A stretch of 63,981 nucleotides of DNA from Eubacteriaceae bacterium (GCA_016650045.1 JAENWK010000005.1:1-63981), one strand, 5' to 3'; shown: positions 20,301-28,667, counted from the first letter of the stretch. Notes: generated by a model from the letters alone, not told the origin. Translations and numbers: made by a program.

Positions 20301-20323
20301 AAGCACTGATTCAATTGTTTCAA
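17306..20323 (-). CDS. nrdJ: Adenosylcobalamin-dependent ribonucleotide reductase (class II)
   Basis: 1005 residues. Catalytic features: N-x-C-x-E at 399-403 (NPCSE), the redox pair C178 and C412, and the barrel motif PTGTISF. The C-terminus carries the redox/zinc cysteines CSQCGSDRMMRNGTCKLCLDCG. It makes deoxyribonucleotides without oxygen using coenzyme B12. The TTG start is preceded by AAAGGAG. The gene has its own promoter about 50 bases upstream. No NrdR gene is in the window. Confidence 0.97.
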   Translation of the reverse strand: MKQLNQCFKRIFTKELENSEKTVYDLFKWQTVDVILKNYQTGETIFEMKDLEFPEEYSQNACNIIATKYFRRKGIPNHLGYEHSMREIADRLVGFWTDALKDEGLIDTQEEWQIYYDELVYAFLKQMWAPNSPQWFNTGLMRSYQISGSKDDLYYYDEKSGQVLESEDRYTRTQASACFILSIQDRLLGEHSISEHYVSETKLFKGGSGVGTNFSNLRGVNEGLTSGGQSSGMISFLLGLDRNAGAIKSGGTTRRAAKMVIVDIDHPEIETFINWKSKEEQKVRDLGKMGYDLSMDGEAYQTVSGQNGNNSVRLNADFMKAVLNLKNEPDHQIKLKGRADSSVDREVPVKELWKSLNTATWECADPGIQFDDLFNAWHTCPGGENGAVGEKGNRINATNPCSEYAFLDDTACNLASINIFRFFNPEDNSFKTEEYVHLVGLIQCTLEASIFKGQFPTKDVARKSYLFRTTGLGIANAASLLLALGLPYDSPESRTLIASITGLMTGVSYYVSGLMAGKVGAFPMYAVNESHMKKVIRNHSRVAGARTDNYEGLHYEPIKINHQLLKKMGFKEISLQLKEAWQRAEEVGEAYGYRNAQVSAIAPTGTISFAMDCGATSVEPFYNHVVFKRLIGGGSMEMVNPVMEIALDNLGYSSQEISDILTYMIEKDGNGYFLHEGLEGAPHIKLEHLPVFDTANTISPMGHVLMVSAITPMISGSVSKTVNLPNDASVEDVENINILAYRTGTKAIAIYRDACKASQPLSSGMAEDTEKSLGDYTYTELLELAKEGSKKVPNRIRPEGMRLSRTHAAKIGDIELYITIGFYEDGGIAELFVSTDKEGTVVKGLLASLSKSISNMLQYHIPPDQISKMLRGQKYEPSGFVARHPYIKFASSISDLISKVLDIEHGDFSNCQVKPKNFTMMNQANLVHKSMTDGGVVTEYNTTTVNQANPVPQSLADGGMISVYNQNPQAETLYGETCSQCGSDRMMRNGTCKLCLDCGTTTGCS

Positions 20324-20371
20324 TTATTTATTTCTCCTTTAATAAAATACATCATCTTGCGATGCTTTATC

Positions 20372-20400
20372 AGTATATTCCTATATATGGTACTGAGCAA
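20372..20400 (-). promoter_or_regulatory. Promoter of nrdJ with an NrdR-box-like spacer
   Basis: Minus strand: TTGCTC, 17 bases, TATACT. The spacer contains ACCATATATAGG, close to the central part of the NrdR box (CwATATATwG), and the surrounding CAGTA...TACTG is an inverted repeat. Only one clear box is seen; NrdR usually needs two. Confidence 0.5.
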
Positions 20401-20470
20401 TGTATTTTTTTGTATTTTTTTGTTTCCGTTTTTTTGTTTTATAAATTGTTTTTTTGTCTTAACCACAAAG

Positions 20471-20494
20471 AAAAGGCTCTGGAAAGAGCCTTTT
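20471..20494 (-). terminator. Terminator of the ptb-ior-plsY operon
   Basis: A 10-bp stem AAAAGGCTCT / AGAGCCTTTT with a 4-base loop, followed on the minus strand by CTTTGTGG. It lies between plsY and the nrdJ promoter. Confidence 0.75.
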
Positions 20495-20592
20495 CGACTG
20501 TTGACAAGCCCATATTTCAAGGCCAATGTTTTATGGTTGATTGTCCTAAACTCGTAAAGGCTAAGCCTGGTTAATCTGAGGCACGCAAACTA

Positions 20593-20623
20593 AACAACTC
20601 ATTGCCTTTACTAATGGGTTGTT
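20593..20623 (-). other. Hairpin just after plsY
   Basis: Inverted repeat AACAACCCATT / AATGAGTTGTT with one mismatch and a 9-base loop, 45 bases past the plsY stop. There is no T run, so it is more likely an mRNA-end stabilising hairpin than a terminator. Confidence 0.4.
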
Positions 20624-20668
20624 AATTTTATAAACGATAAATAAATCTGATTAAATGCTAAATGATTT

Positions 20669-21277
20669 TTATTTGATCCGGGCTTTTTGTCCAATCTTAC
20701 TTTCCCTGTGTTGAATAATCCGCCCAATGTTTTTGCGGTGCTGATAAAAACTAAAGAAAAAGAGAACAAAGGCAAGAATAATTTCCCAAATGGACCGACT
20801 CAATGCAATGGTCGTAATGGGCAGCACCAGCATGCCAACAAGGGATGTCAAAGAAACCATTCGCCAAACAATCAGAACAAGAATGCCAATAACTATGGCG
20901 ATTAAAGTAACCTGCCAGTCAAGGGTAAGAAAAACCCCCAGTGACGTTGCTGTTCCTTTTCCGCCTCGAAATTGGAGAAATAGAGGCCAATTATGACCGG
21001 CCACAACAGCGATACCACCCAACATCAGGAAAAAATCACCGAGACCAATCTGTGTTCCTGCAAAGATAACCAGACTGCCCTTAAGGGCATCCAGAAGAAA
21101 AACCGGTATTGCATATTTTGTTCCCATCACCCGAAGAACATTGGTGGTACCGGCATTACCGCTGCCGTAATTGCGAACATCCTCTTTTTTGAAGAACTTA
21201 ACAACAATATAAGCAAAATTGAGATTTCCAATTAAATAAGCAGCAATAACAAAAATTAATCCAATAAATATCATCAT
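20669..21277 (-). CDS. plsY: Glycerol-3-phosphate acyltransferase PlsY
   Basis: 202 residues from ATG 21277, preceded by AAGAGGTAGG; a longer frame extends into the upstream gene. Multi-pass membrane protein with the PlsY motifs GSGNAGTTNVLRV, LDALKG, GHNWPLFLQFRGGKGTAT and a last helix with FFFSFYQHRKNIGR. It moves acyl groups from acyl-phosphate to glycerol-3-phosphate. In many Firmicutes plsY sits after der; here it closes the ptb-ior operon instead. Confidence 0.96.
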   Translation of the reverse strand: MMIFIGLIFVIAAYLIGNLNFAYIVVKFFKKEDVRNYGSGNAGTTNVLRVMGTKYAIPVFLLDALKGSLVIFAGTQIGLGDFFLMLGGIAVVAGHNWPLFLQFRGGKGTATSLGVFLTLDWQVTLIAIVIGILVLIVWRMVSLTSLVGMLVLPITTIALSRSIWEIILAFVLFFFSFYQHRKNIGRIIQHRESKIGQKARIK

Positions 21278-21290
21278 TTTCCTACCTCTT

Positions 21291-21575
21291 TCAAGTCTTT
21301 GAATTCGAGTCTTCTTTAACACGATTAATAAGAATCATAACCTTTTCTAAAACCCCGTCATAATTTTCTTTTTGATGGGGATAGGTACAACGAATACAAT
21401 TCTTTATGCCTTTTGCTGTATAAATAAAGTTACCGCCACAATCCTTGCCTAGTGCGTACAATGGACAATAACAAAAGAGACAATTAAAGTTATCACAATC
21501 TTTCACTTGGTGACACGGAAAATACTCACAAGCACTATGCGTGAAAAATTTAAAATTTTCACTTTCCAGATCCAT
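21291..21575 (-). CDS. Cysteine-rich small domain protein (PF04071-like)
   Basis: 94 residues from ATG 21575, which overlaps the stop region of iorB. The pattern is CEYFPCHQVKDCDNFNCLFC, then YCPLYAL, CGGNF, KNCIRCTYPHQKENYD. This is the cysteine-rich small domain found in anaerobes and next to corrinoid or methyl-transfer genes; it probably binds metal. It is translationally linked to iorB and followed after 13 bases by plsY. The role is unknown. Confidence 0.8.
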   Translation of the reverse strand: MDLESENFKFFTHSACEYFPCHQVKDCDNFNCLFCYCPLYALGKDCGGNFIYTAKGIKNCIRCTYPHQKENYDGVLEKVMILINRVKEDSNSKT

Positions 21576-21576
21576 T

Positions 21577-22149
21577 TTAAACCGCATCCATTCCGGCATT
21601 GAGAGCTTTGATATTGAGTTCAATAAATTGTTTTTTTATATTATCCTGAAGAATTTTTTCCCAGTCAATGTCCATAAGACCCATGGCTTTAACAATGGAT
21701 CCCAAAAGAATGACATTCATCACTTTTTTATTTCCCAATTTTTCCGCCATTTGAGTGGCTGACATCACACGCATAGTCACTTTTCTTTTGATTTCCTCAA
21801 TGATTCCTTCAGGATAAGCATTGGCTCCGATAATGACAGACAAAGGATAAATCTCGGTATCATTAACAATGATTTTACCGGTGGGTTTTAGATATTCCAA
21901 GGCCCTAAGAGCTTCCAGTTTTTCAAAAGCAACGACAATATCCGCGGTGCCAATTTCGATTACCGGAGATTGGACATCATCGCCATAGCGTACCAGTGAC
22001 GACACCGATCCACCACGCTGGCTCATGCCGTGAATCTCACTCATTTTTACGTCATATCCCGCTTCCATTAAACCAATGGTTAAAAGCTTGGCTGCCAGAA
22101 TCGTTCCCTGTCCGCCAACACCAACTAATACAATATTTTTTGTTTCCAT
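21577..22149 (-). CDS. iorB: Indolepyruvate:ferredoxin oxidoreductase, beta subunit
   Basis: 190 residues of the 2-oxoacid oxidoreductase gamma-type domain, with GVGGQGTILAAKLL, SEIHGMSQRGGSV and VAFEKLEALR. Together with IorA it oxidises indolepyruvate and phenylpyruvate to arylacetyl-CoA and reduces ferredoxin. The stop of iorA is directly in front, so the two subunits are co-translated. Confidence 0.95.
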   Translation of the reverse strand: METKNIVLVGVGGQGTILAAKLLTIGLMEAGYDVKMSEIHGMSQRGGSVSSLVRYGDDVQSPVIEIGTADIVVAFEKLEALRALEYLKPTGKIIVNDTEIYPLSVIIGANAYPEGIIEEIKRKVTMRVMSATQMAEKLGNKKVMNVILLGSIVKAMGLMDIDWEKILQDNIKKQFIELNIKALNAGMDAV

Positions 22150-23931
22150 TTATCTTACCTCCGCTTCAATGGCTTGCTTCGGACAAATTTGGGCGCAAAC
22201 CCCACAGCCAACGCAGAGCTCTTTGAGTATTCCTGATTTTTTATTGACTCTGTCAAAGGCCAACGCCGGACATCCTGATTTCAGGCATTTTTTACATCCC
22301 ACACAAGTGTCAACATTAACGGTACACAAATTCTTAAAGGCCTTTGGAAATTCATCTTTGTCCTGGCTTGAGAATTTTTTCAAAACACAGGGCCATCGGG
22401 TGATGACAACTGCCGGACCCTCGGTTTCCAAACCCCAGGTAATGGTGTCATTGACGTCTTTTAGGTTGTTGGGATCAATGGTCCTAACATTTGTGACACC
22501 ACAAGCCGTTACAATGGCCTGAATATCAAGAACCGGTGAGGCTTCGCCTTTTAGATCATACCCGGTGCCCGGGTTTTGCTGATGTCCTGTCATGCCGGTA
22601 ATACGGTTATCCAGAATAATGGTCAGAGTATTACTTTTGTTATAGGTCACATCCATCAGGCCGGTAATGCCAGAATGGAAGAAGGTCGAATCGCCTAAAA
22701 TCGAAACCACTTTTTTACTGGTGTCCCCTTTAATATCAAAAGCCTTTTGGACGCCGTGGCCGGCACTGATGCTGGCACCCATACAGATCATGGCATCACT
22801 GGCATTATAGGGTGGCATAAGTCCCAGAGAATAACATCCAATGTCACTGAAGATCATAACGTCCTTGCGTTTGCCCAAATCGTAAAATACTCCGCGGTGA
22901 GGACATCCGGCACAAAACGTCGGTGGACGGGGAAGCACCATTTCAGGGTTTGGCTGAATGGTTGACACCTTTTCTCCAAAGAGAGCTTCTCGAATCCGAT
23001 CCGGGGTGAGTTCACCCATGGATGGCAGTTTTTCTTTTCCAATGCAGACAATCCCGGCGGCCTTAATTTCTTTCTCCATAATGGGGTCGTTTTCTTCGAA
23101 AATATAAAGGGTTTTCTTGTCTTTAGAAAAATTTCGAATCTTTTCCATGGGCAAAGGGTAGCTAAAACCGATTTTGAGATAGGATACCGTATTGCCAAAA
23201 ACTTCCTTGGCATATCGGTAGGCAACCCCGGAGCCAATCACTCCAATGTCCGACCCATTATCTTCAATATAATTAAAGGGAGTGGTATTTGAATAAAGTT
23301 CCAGACGTTTTAAATTATCTGCCAGCTTTACCTGCATTCCTTTTGCAAAGGCAGGCAAGGGACAATACTTCCGAATGTTTTTTTCATAGGGTTTGTCTGG
23401 AACCTCTACACGATCCATACATTCAACAGTGGATTTAGAGTGGCAAACCCGGGTTGTCATTCGAAAAAGTACCGGCATATCGTATTTTTCACTGACGTCA
23501 TAGGCTTCTTTAATCATGTCCTTGGCTTCCTGGCTGTCTGAAGGTTCAAACAGACAAACCTTGGCATGTCTGGCATAATTTCGATTGTCCTGTTCATTTT
23601 GAGACGAATGCATGCCCGGTTCATCGGCAGTGACTAAAACGGCACCACCGTTTACCCCAAGATAGGCAAAGGTGAACAGCGGGTCGGCAGCAACATTTAC
23701 CCCAACGTGTTTCATGGCGCAAAGTGTTCGGATGCCGCCAATGGAGGCACCAGCTGCAGCTTCCAAAGCGACTTTTTCATTGGGAGCCCATTCCGACACA
23801 ATATCATGATACAGTGCCACATTTTCTAATATTTCGGTACTGGGAGTGCCCGGATAGGCAGTGGCGAATTTTACGCCTGCTTCCCAAGCTCCGCGAGCAA
23901 TAGCTTCATTTCCTGTTAATAGTTTCTTCAT
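22150..23931 (-). CDS. iorA: Indolepyruvate:ferredoxin oxidoreductase, alpha subunit
   Basis: 593 residues. The order is pyrimidine domain (AYPGTPSTEILENVA), central transketolase-like domain, TPP-binding site (GDSTFFHSGITGLMD...N), and a C-terminal ferredoxin with two cluster motifs, CVGCKKCLKSGCP and CVGCGVCAQICP. It catalyses CoA- and ferredoxin-dependent decarboxylation of aryl pyruvates from Trp, Phe and Tyr. It lies 25 bases after ptb in the same transcript. Confidence 0.97.
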   Translation of the reverse strand: MKKLLTGNEAIARGAWEAGVKFATAYPGTPSTEILENVALYHDIVSEWAPNEKVALEAAAGASIGGIRTLCAMKHVGVNVAADPLFTFAYLGVNGGAVLVTADEPGMHSSQNEQDNRNYARHAKVCLFEPSDSQEAKDMIKEAYDVSEKYDMPVLFRMTTRVCHSKSTVECMDRVEVPDKPYEKNIRKYCPLPAFAKGMQVKLADNLKRLELYSNTTPFNYIEDNGSDIGVIGSGVAYRYAKEVFGNTVSYLKIGFSYPLPMEKIRNFSKDKKTLYIFEENDPIMEKEIKAAGIVCIGKEKLPSMGELTPDRIREALFGEKVSTIQPNPEMVLPRPPTFCAGCPHRGVFYDLGKRKDVMIFSDIGCYSLGLMPPYNASDAMICMGASISAGHGVQKAFDIKGDTSKKVVSILGDSTFFHSGITGLMDVTYNKSNTLTIILDNRITGMTGHQQNPGTGYDLKGEASPVLDIQAIVTACGVTNVRTIDPNNLKDVNDTITWGLETEGPAVVITRWPCVLKKFSSQDKDEFPKAFKNLCTVNVDTCVGCKKCLKSGCPALAFDRVNKKSGILKELCVGCGVCAQICPKQAIEAEVR

Positions 23932-23956
23932 TTTTTATTTTTGTTCCTCTCTGATA

Positions 23957-24874
23957 TTATGTTGTTTTTCCCTGGGTTGCAATATAGGCACCCAGAGCAA
24001 TGGAATTCAATTTATTTTGATAAGAATCTGACCGCGATGTGAGAACAATGGGAACTTGGGCTCCCATAACCACACCTGCCAATTGAGCATTTCCTAAATA
24101 GGTCATAATTTTTGCAATGGCATTGCCTGTTTCAATATTGGGGGCTAACACGATGTCCGCATCCCCGGCAACTTCAGAAACAAAGCCTTTGACCTGGGCT
24201 GATTTTTTTGAAATAACCAAATCCATGGCCATGGGCCCATCAACAATCACATCTTCACCAAAATAACCGGTTTGCCAAAGCGCCTTCAGGGCCTGAGCAT
24301 CCACGGTGGCTTGCATTTTAGGATTAACCTTTTCTTTGGCGGCTAAACAAGCCACTTTAATGGGGTGAATTCCTAAAATCTTTGCCAGATCCAAAGCGTT
24401 TTCGATGATTCCCTTCTTTTTTTCAAAATCAGGAGAAATAATCATCCCGCCATCGGATAAAATTAAAAATTTATGATAGGTGCTGATTTTAAGAACCATG
24501 ACGCTGCTGAGAAGACGCCCTGACATTAAACCCTGGGTTTTATTAATAACAGCTTTCAAAAAAATAGAGGTGTCTACAAGACCCTTCATTATAAAATCCG
24601 CCTGACCCACCCGAACCATTTTCACTGCTTTTTCACAGGCAATGCCAGGGTCTTCAATATCAATAATTTCGATATTGGTTAATTCAATTTTTTCAGTATT
24701 ACTGATTTCTAAAATATCGTTTTTGTTTCCAATAAGTATAACACCAATTAAATGCCTTTTCTTTGCATCTGAAACAGCTTTAAGGACATCAGTTTCAGCT
24801 GCCGCCGCAACCACAAGTATTGGCCTAGGGCCAACCGGTGTGAACCAATTTAAGTCTTCAAAATTTCTGATCAT
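23957..24874 (-). CDS. Phosphate acyltransferase, phosphate butyryltransferase-like
   Basis: 305 residues of the Ptb/Pta fold, with ILSDGGMIISPDFEKKKGII, VDGPMAMDLVIS and PNIETGNAIAKIMTYLG. Ptb enzymes exchange CoA for phosphate on short or branched acyl groups. As the first gene of the iorAB operon it probably turns arylacetyl-CoA into arylacetyl-phosphate, which a kinase could use to make ATP (inference). No butyrate or acetate kinase gene is next to it. The start follows GAGAGGT. Confidence 0.85.
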   Translation of the reverse strand: MIRNFEDLNWFTPVGPRPILVVAAAAETDVLKAVSDAKKRHLIGVILIGNKNDILEISNTEKIELTNIEIIDIEDPGIACEKAVKMVRVGQADFIMKGLVDTSIFLKAVINKTQGLMSGRLLSSVMVLKISTYHKFLILSDGGMIISPDFEKKKGIIENALDLAKILGIHPIKVACLAAKEKVNPKMQATVDAQALKALWQTGYFGEDVIVDGPMAMDLVISKKSAQVKGFVSEVAGDADIVLAPNIETGNAIAKIMTYLGNAQLAGVVMGAQVPIVLTSRSDSYQNKLNSIALGAYIATQGKTT

Positions 24875-25076
24875 TTCGACCTCTCAATTTTATGTATGAA
24901 TCATTATACACTAATCAGAGCTATTTTTAAAGAAGCAATTTCGATTAATCCTTATTTTCATGAGAATATTTACTTAAAATAAAACTAAAGATGCTGGTTC
25001 ATTATTGAGCATAATCAGTATATCAGAGTCAGCAAAAAAAAGCTACCAACACGTTGAAGTGGTCAATACAACTAAA

Positions 25077-25100
25077 AAAAAGCCCTTTTAAAGGCTTTTT
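25077..25100 (-). terminator. Terminator of the citrate synthase gene
   Basis: AAAAAGCC / GGCTTTTT stem around CTTTTAAA, with T runs on both sides, 14 bases after the stop. Confidence 0.8.
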
Positions 25101-25113
25101 ATTTTTTTTGATG

Positions 25114-26481
25114 CTATTCTCTTTCTTCTAATGGGATATACTCACTGCGTTCGCACACATTTTTATAGGCAGGACGTATGATTTTACCTGCATTAATGAG
25201 CTCTTCCAGACGATGAGCACTCCACCCTGAAATACGTGCCATGGCAAAAATCGGAGTAAATAACTGCAGCGGTAAATCCAACATATTATAGACAAAGCCG
25301 CTATAAAAATCGACATTGGCGCTGACACCTTTGTAAATTTTACGTTCTTCCCCAATGACGATGGGGGCTAAACGTTCGACCATGGAATAAAGTTCGAATT
25401 CATCATGGAGACCTTTTTCATCCGAAAGACTTTTTACAAAACCTTTAAAGACTTCAGCTCGGGGATCTGAAACAGAGTAAATTGCATGGCCCATGCCATA
25501 AATTAAACCGGCTTTATCAAAAGCTCTTTTATGGAGGAGGTCCACCAAATATTGCCTTACCTGTTTCTCGTCAGTCCAATCTTCAAGAGTGTTTTTCATG
25601 TCATCAAACATTTGAACCACCTTAATATTGGCGCCGCCATGTTTTGGTCCCTTCAGTGAACCCAATGAAGCTGCAATCACAGAATAGGTATCCGTACCAG
25701 AAGATGACACCACATGGGTGGTAAAGGTTGAATTATTACCACCGCCATGTTCCGCATGAAGTACTAAAGCAATATCGAGAATGCGCGCTTCCAACTCCGT
25801 GTATTGACTGTCTGAGCGTAAAATATGCAAAATATTTTCTGCAGTTGAAAGCTCGGGTTGTGGTGAATGAATATAAAGACTTTGTCCATCATGATAATGT
25901 TTGTAAGCCTGATACCCGTAAACTGCCAAAAGCGGAAACAATGCTATGAGCTCTAAACATTGTCTTAAAACATTGGGAATTGAAACATCACTGGCATTAT
26001 CATCATAGGAAAATAAAGTAAGCACACTTCTAGCCAGTGTGTTCATCATATCGGAGCTTGGAGCCTTCATAATAATGTCCCTGACAAAACTAGTCGGTAA
26101 GCTTCGGTATTTTCCCAGAATTTTTGTAAAATCGGTAAGTTCCTTACGATCAGGTAGATCTCCAAAAAGAAGAAGATAGGTGACTTCTTCAAATCCAAAG
26201 CGTTTCTCCTCAACAAATCCATTGACCAGATTTTCAACGTTAATCCCGCGATAGAAGAGCTTACCTTCTTTTCCGATCTTAACGCCATTTTCAAAGGTAA
26301 ATGCCTGAATTTCAGAAATTTCCGTTAATCCGGTGAGAACGCCATTCCCTTCTAAATCACGCAAACCTCGGTTGACCTTAAATTTTTTGTAAAGTTCTGT
26401 TTCAATGGTGCTATTTTTAGTACATAATTCGCTATAGGCAATAATTTCAGGGGTAATTTCTGAAAAAATACGATTCATCAT
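25114..26481 (-). CDS. gltA: Citrate synthase (citrate / 2-methylcitrate synthase family)
   Basis: 455 residues with FYRGINVENLVNGF near the N-terminus, the conserved HAEHGGGNNSTFTTHVVSS block (catalytic His), GPKHGGAN and the GMGHAIYSVSDPRA block. It joins acetyl-CoA and oxaloacetate (or propionyl-CoA) for glutamate synthesis. It stands alone, with its own terminator. Prokaryotic 2-methylcitrate synthase cannot be excluded. Start ATG at MMNRIFSE. Confidence 0.93.
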   Translation of the reverse strand: MMNRIFSEITPEIIAYSELCTKNSTIETELYKKFKVNRGLRDLEGNGVLTGLTEISEIQAFTFENGVKIGKEGKLFYRGINVENLVNGFVEEKRFGFEEVTYLLLFGDLPDRKELTDFTKILGKYRSLPTSFVRDIIMKAPSSDMMNTLARSVLTLFSYDDNASDVSIPNVLRQCLELIALFPLLAVYGYQAYKHYHDGQSLYIHSPQPELSTAENILHILRSDSQYTELEARILDIALVLHAEHGGGNNSTFTTHVVSSSGTDTYSVIAASLGSLKGPKHGGANIKVVQMFDDMKNTLEDWTDEKQVRQYLVDLLHKRAFDKAGLIYGMGHAIYSVSDPRAEVFKGFVKSLSDEKGLHDEFELYSMVERLAPIVIGEERKIYKGVSANVDFYSGFVYNMLDLPLQLFTPIFAMARISGWSAHRLEELINAGKIIRPAYKNVCERSEYIPLEERE

Positions 26482-26961
26482 CCATCCTCCAAATTCATAT
26501 TTAATGGTATTTATAATTTCTCTTTATTATACCTTAAACCATCTGTTTTATAAAGTTATTTGTTTTCTTTTTTTTGTATTTTTGAAAGTTTTTTTTTTCA
26601 ACTGTCATCTAATTTATTATAAAGTTGCTTTATGAGGTGCAATTACTCGAAAATACCTAAAAAGGACCTGATATGCAAGTTTTTAAGATTAAATAATAAT
26701 AAATTCGAAAGTTTAGCAATGGTTTCTTGCATTATCATGGTTTTATAGCAAATTAATTTTCTTCTTTATTTTAAGGATCTATTAATTAGTTTCGCCAAAC
26801 GCGACTGTTTCATTTTTTGAACTGCCTTTTCTTTAATGCTGGGCTAAGGAGTAGATTGAAGGACTTTTAAAAATATTTGAAGTTTATTTGCTTCATGGAC
26901 TAATCTCAAAACATAAAAAAACCAAAAACCAATGATAAATGGTTTTTGGGATTATAAACGA
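26482..26961. other. Intergenic region, chromosomal side of the island
   Basis: AT-rich, without a gene. It presumably holds the citrate synthase promoter near its start. Its last 40 bases hold the terminator that served tRNA-Trp before the island arrived. Confidence 0.5.
26922..26949 (-). terminator. Old terminator of tRNA-Trp, now separated from it
   Basis: CCAAAAACCA / TGGTTTTTGG stem around TGATAAA-type loop; on the minus strand a seven-T run follows. It sits 12 bases outside the left island repeat, where the end of a tRNA-Trp transcript would be. Confidence 0.75.
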
Positions 26962-27015
26962 TTATTAAATTGGCAGGGGTATGAGGATTCGAACCTCAGG
27001 CACGCGGTTTTGGAG
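26962..27015. repeat. Left attachment repeat (truncated tRNA-Trp 3' half)
   Basis: 54 bases identical to 42347-42400. It holds the tRNA-Trp sequence from the anticodon loop to the CCA end, plus 9 bases beyond. It lacks the 5' half, so it is not a tRNA gene. Confidence 0.9.
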
Positions 27016-27078
27016 GGCATTAGTCTATTGATACAGAAGGCTTTATAACGCCATATATTGTCACTTCTGTAGAAAATA

Positions 27079-27098
27079 CACCACAATTCACCACAATT
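27079..27098. repeat. Tandem 10-bp repeat, possible integrase arm sites
   Basis: CACCACAATT twice in a row, 64 bases inside the left repeat. Related ACCACA pairs lie at the right end (42181 and 42192). Tyrosine integrases of this kind bind paired arm-type repeats near the ends. The assignment is an inference. Confidence 0.45.
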
Positions 27099-27124
27099 GG
27101 TTGCATTTTATTCTATATAATAGG

Positions 27125-27322
27125 TCATGCGATCCTCTCCTTCGACCGTTCTCTTTCCCATTTTTCCAGATCACTTTCGATGATGTTCCATCTTCTCCCT
27201 ACTTTAAACGCTGGAAAACTTCTTTCCTTAACAAGTGCATAAGCTGTATCGTTTCCAATTTTATAACGCTTTTTTATATCCTCGATACTGATAATGTTGC
27301 TTGAACTTTTTAAATTATTCAT
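27125..27322 (-). CDS. Excisionase (HTH, Xis-like)
   Basis: 65 residues from ATG 27322, preceded by AGGGG 5 bases earlier; the longer open frame has no such site. It reads IISIEDIKKRYKIGNDTAYALVKE, a winged-helix of the DNA-binding excisionase type, then FPAFKVGRRWNIIESDLEKWE. These proteins bend the end of the element and steer the integrase toward excision. It lies at the far end from the integrase. Confidence 0.8.
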   Translation of the reverse strand: MNNLKSSSNIISIEDIKKRYKIGNDTAYALVKERSFPAFKVGRRWNIIESDLEKWERERSKERIA

Positions 27323-27332
27323 CTGGCACCCC

Positions 27333-28139
27333 TCACGCTGACATCTGTTCATCTGCGTTATTAGATGACAACAGCTCTGCGTTCTTAGGTAACAACTTCT
27401 CAAAAAAATACTTTTGACCGTCAATGGTTACTAACGAAACTGGAATCATTTCAACTATCCCTATTGAACGTTCAATAGGTTTATAACCTAATCTAAATAA
27501 ATCCAAATCGATTGATTTTTTAGTGGGTATATACCCGCCAAGACTCTGGCGTATCAGATAATTTTCTAACCGAAACAACTTAAACAGCTTTGTCCTATCC
27601 GTTTTATAACCATTTTGGTTTAGTAAAATCGCTAACTCAGCCATTGGTACTGTCCCTTCCCTACCATTAATTTTTTCTGCCAATTCAAAATTTTCTCTGT
27701 TTTCTTCTATATATATGCTCAGTTTTGAATTTTTTGCTTCCAGTCCTTTAATCATTTCGATTAAGGCTTCCGGGTTTTGATGGTATTCTTCAATCTTTTC
27801 TGGCGTTATGTATCCCCCAAATTTTTTAATTGCTGGTAAAACATCATCACTTACCCAGTCCTGGAATTCCTCAGCTTCTTTCTTGTGCGATTTAAAGATT
27901 AGCTTATAAACTCCACTTTCGGTTATGAAGTTCTCACCAGCATTGTTTAGCTTTCGGATGTCCTTATCTCGGACATCCGAATTTGTCAATTTAATCACCT
28001 GGTTAGCATTCATCTTTGACAAATGATTTCTTACGGCACTTTCTGTTAAATCAAGACAATCACCACAATGGTACGGGTTAAATAATACCCGCCCGTTAAA
28101 TTCAAATACTTCTACTTCTTTATCTTTGAAAATCATCAT
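27333..28139 (-). CDS. BRO-family phage antirepressor
   Basis: 268 residues. The N-terminal BRO domain (1-110) shows the EVFEFNGRVLFNPYHCG start, the FITESGVYKLIFKSHK block and the QDWVSDDVLPAIKKFGGY motif. A linker helix follows, then a KilA-C-like domain with AELAILLNQNGYKTDRTKLF. Such proteins act on phage or host repressors. It ends 11 bases before the excisionase gene, so the pair is probably one transcript. Confidence 0.85.
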   Translation of the reverse strand: MMIFKDKEVEVFEFNGRVLFNPYHCGDCLDLTESAVRNHLSKMNANQVIKLTNSDVRDKDIRKLNNAGENFITESGVYKLIFKSHKKEAEEFQDWVSDDVLPAIKKFGGYITPEKIEEYHQNPEALIEMIKGLEAKNSKLSIYIEENRENFELAEKINGREGTVPMAELAILLNQNGYKTDRTKLFKLFRLENYLIRQSLGGYIPTKKSIDLDLFRLGYKPIERSIGIVEMIPVSLVTIDGQKYFFEKLLPKNAELLSSNNADEQMSA

Positions 28140-28219
28140 AACACATTTCCCCTTTATGCTTTCAAAATTTTTAGTATTAATTTATAACCATGTAAAGAAT
28201 CAATTTTTCATCTTTAATT

Positions 28220-28594
28220 CTAATTTACTGTTTTTCCATTATCCTCCTCCCCTTCGGATACCGTGTTATACCCACCTGTTTTTCTAATTTGTGGTAAAAC
28301 TTCTTTTGTAATCCATCTTTTAAACTCTTTTGTAGATGACAGTTGACTCGAAAAAATCAAAGAAAACAGTCCAGATTCATTGATTACGGTAGCATCTACC
28401 CATCGCCCCTTAGCGTCTTGGAATGAGATTTCACCCATATCTTCAGCATCTACATGGTCTTTTAACGCCTTTGTTACTCTAGGATATTTCAGTGCCTTAG
28501 CTGCATCTTTACCAATAAACCAGAGTTTGCCATCTATTAGGGCACCTGCTACATTTTCTAAATCAATTTGTTCAAAATATTTTAAACTACTCAT
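28220..28594 (-). CDS. Short BRO N-terminal domain protein
   Basis: 124 residues, the BRO-N domain alone: a start with WFIGKDAAKALKYPRVTKAL, then VINESGLFSLIFSSQLSS and FKRWITKEVLPQIRKTGGY. The C-terminal DNA-binding half is missing. It may be a truncated antirepressor or a partner of the longer BRO protein downstream. Confidence 0.85.
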   Translation of the reverse strand: MSSLKYFEQIDLENVAGALIDGKLWFIGKDAAKALKYPRVTKALKDHVDAEDMGEISFQDAKGRWVDATVINESGLFSLIFSSQLSSTKEFKRWITKEVLPQIRKTGGYNTVSEGEEDNGKTVN

Positions 28595-28667
28595 CGTTTT
28601 CCCCTTTTCATTTTTAAAATTTATTCAAGTTTTCCCATTTTTACAACTAATCGACAAGCGACCATTT

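Noticed and set aside
20324-20668. Cobalamin riboswitch ahead of the B12-dependent nrdJ
   Set aside because: No B12-box or long conserved fold is seen; the region holds a terminator and a plain promoter.
26971-27015. Second tRNA-Trp gene
   Set aside because: Only the 3' half is present; it is the attachment repeat.
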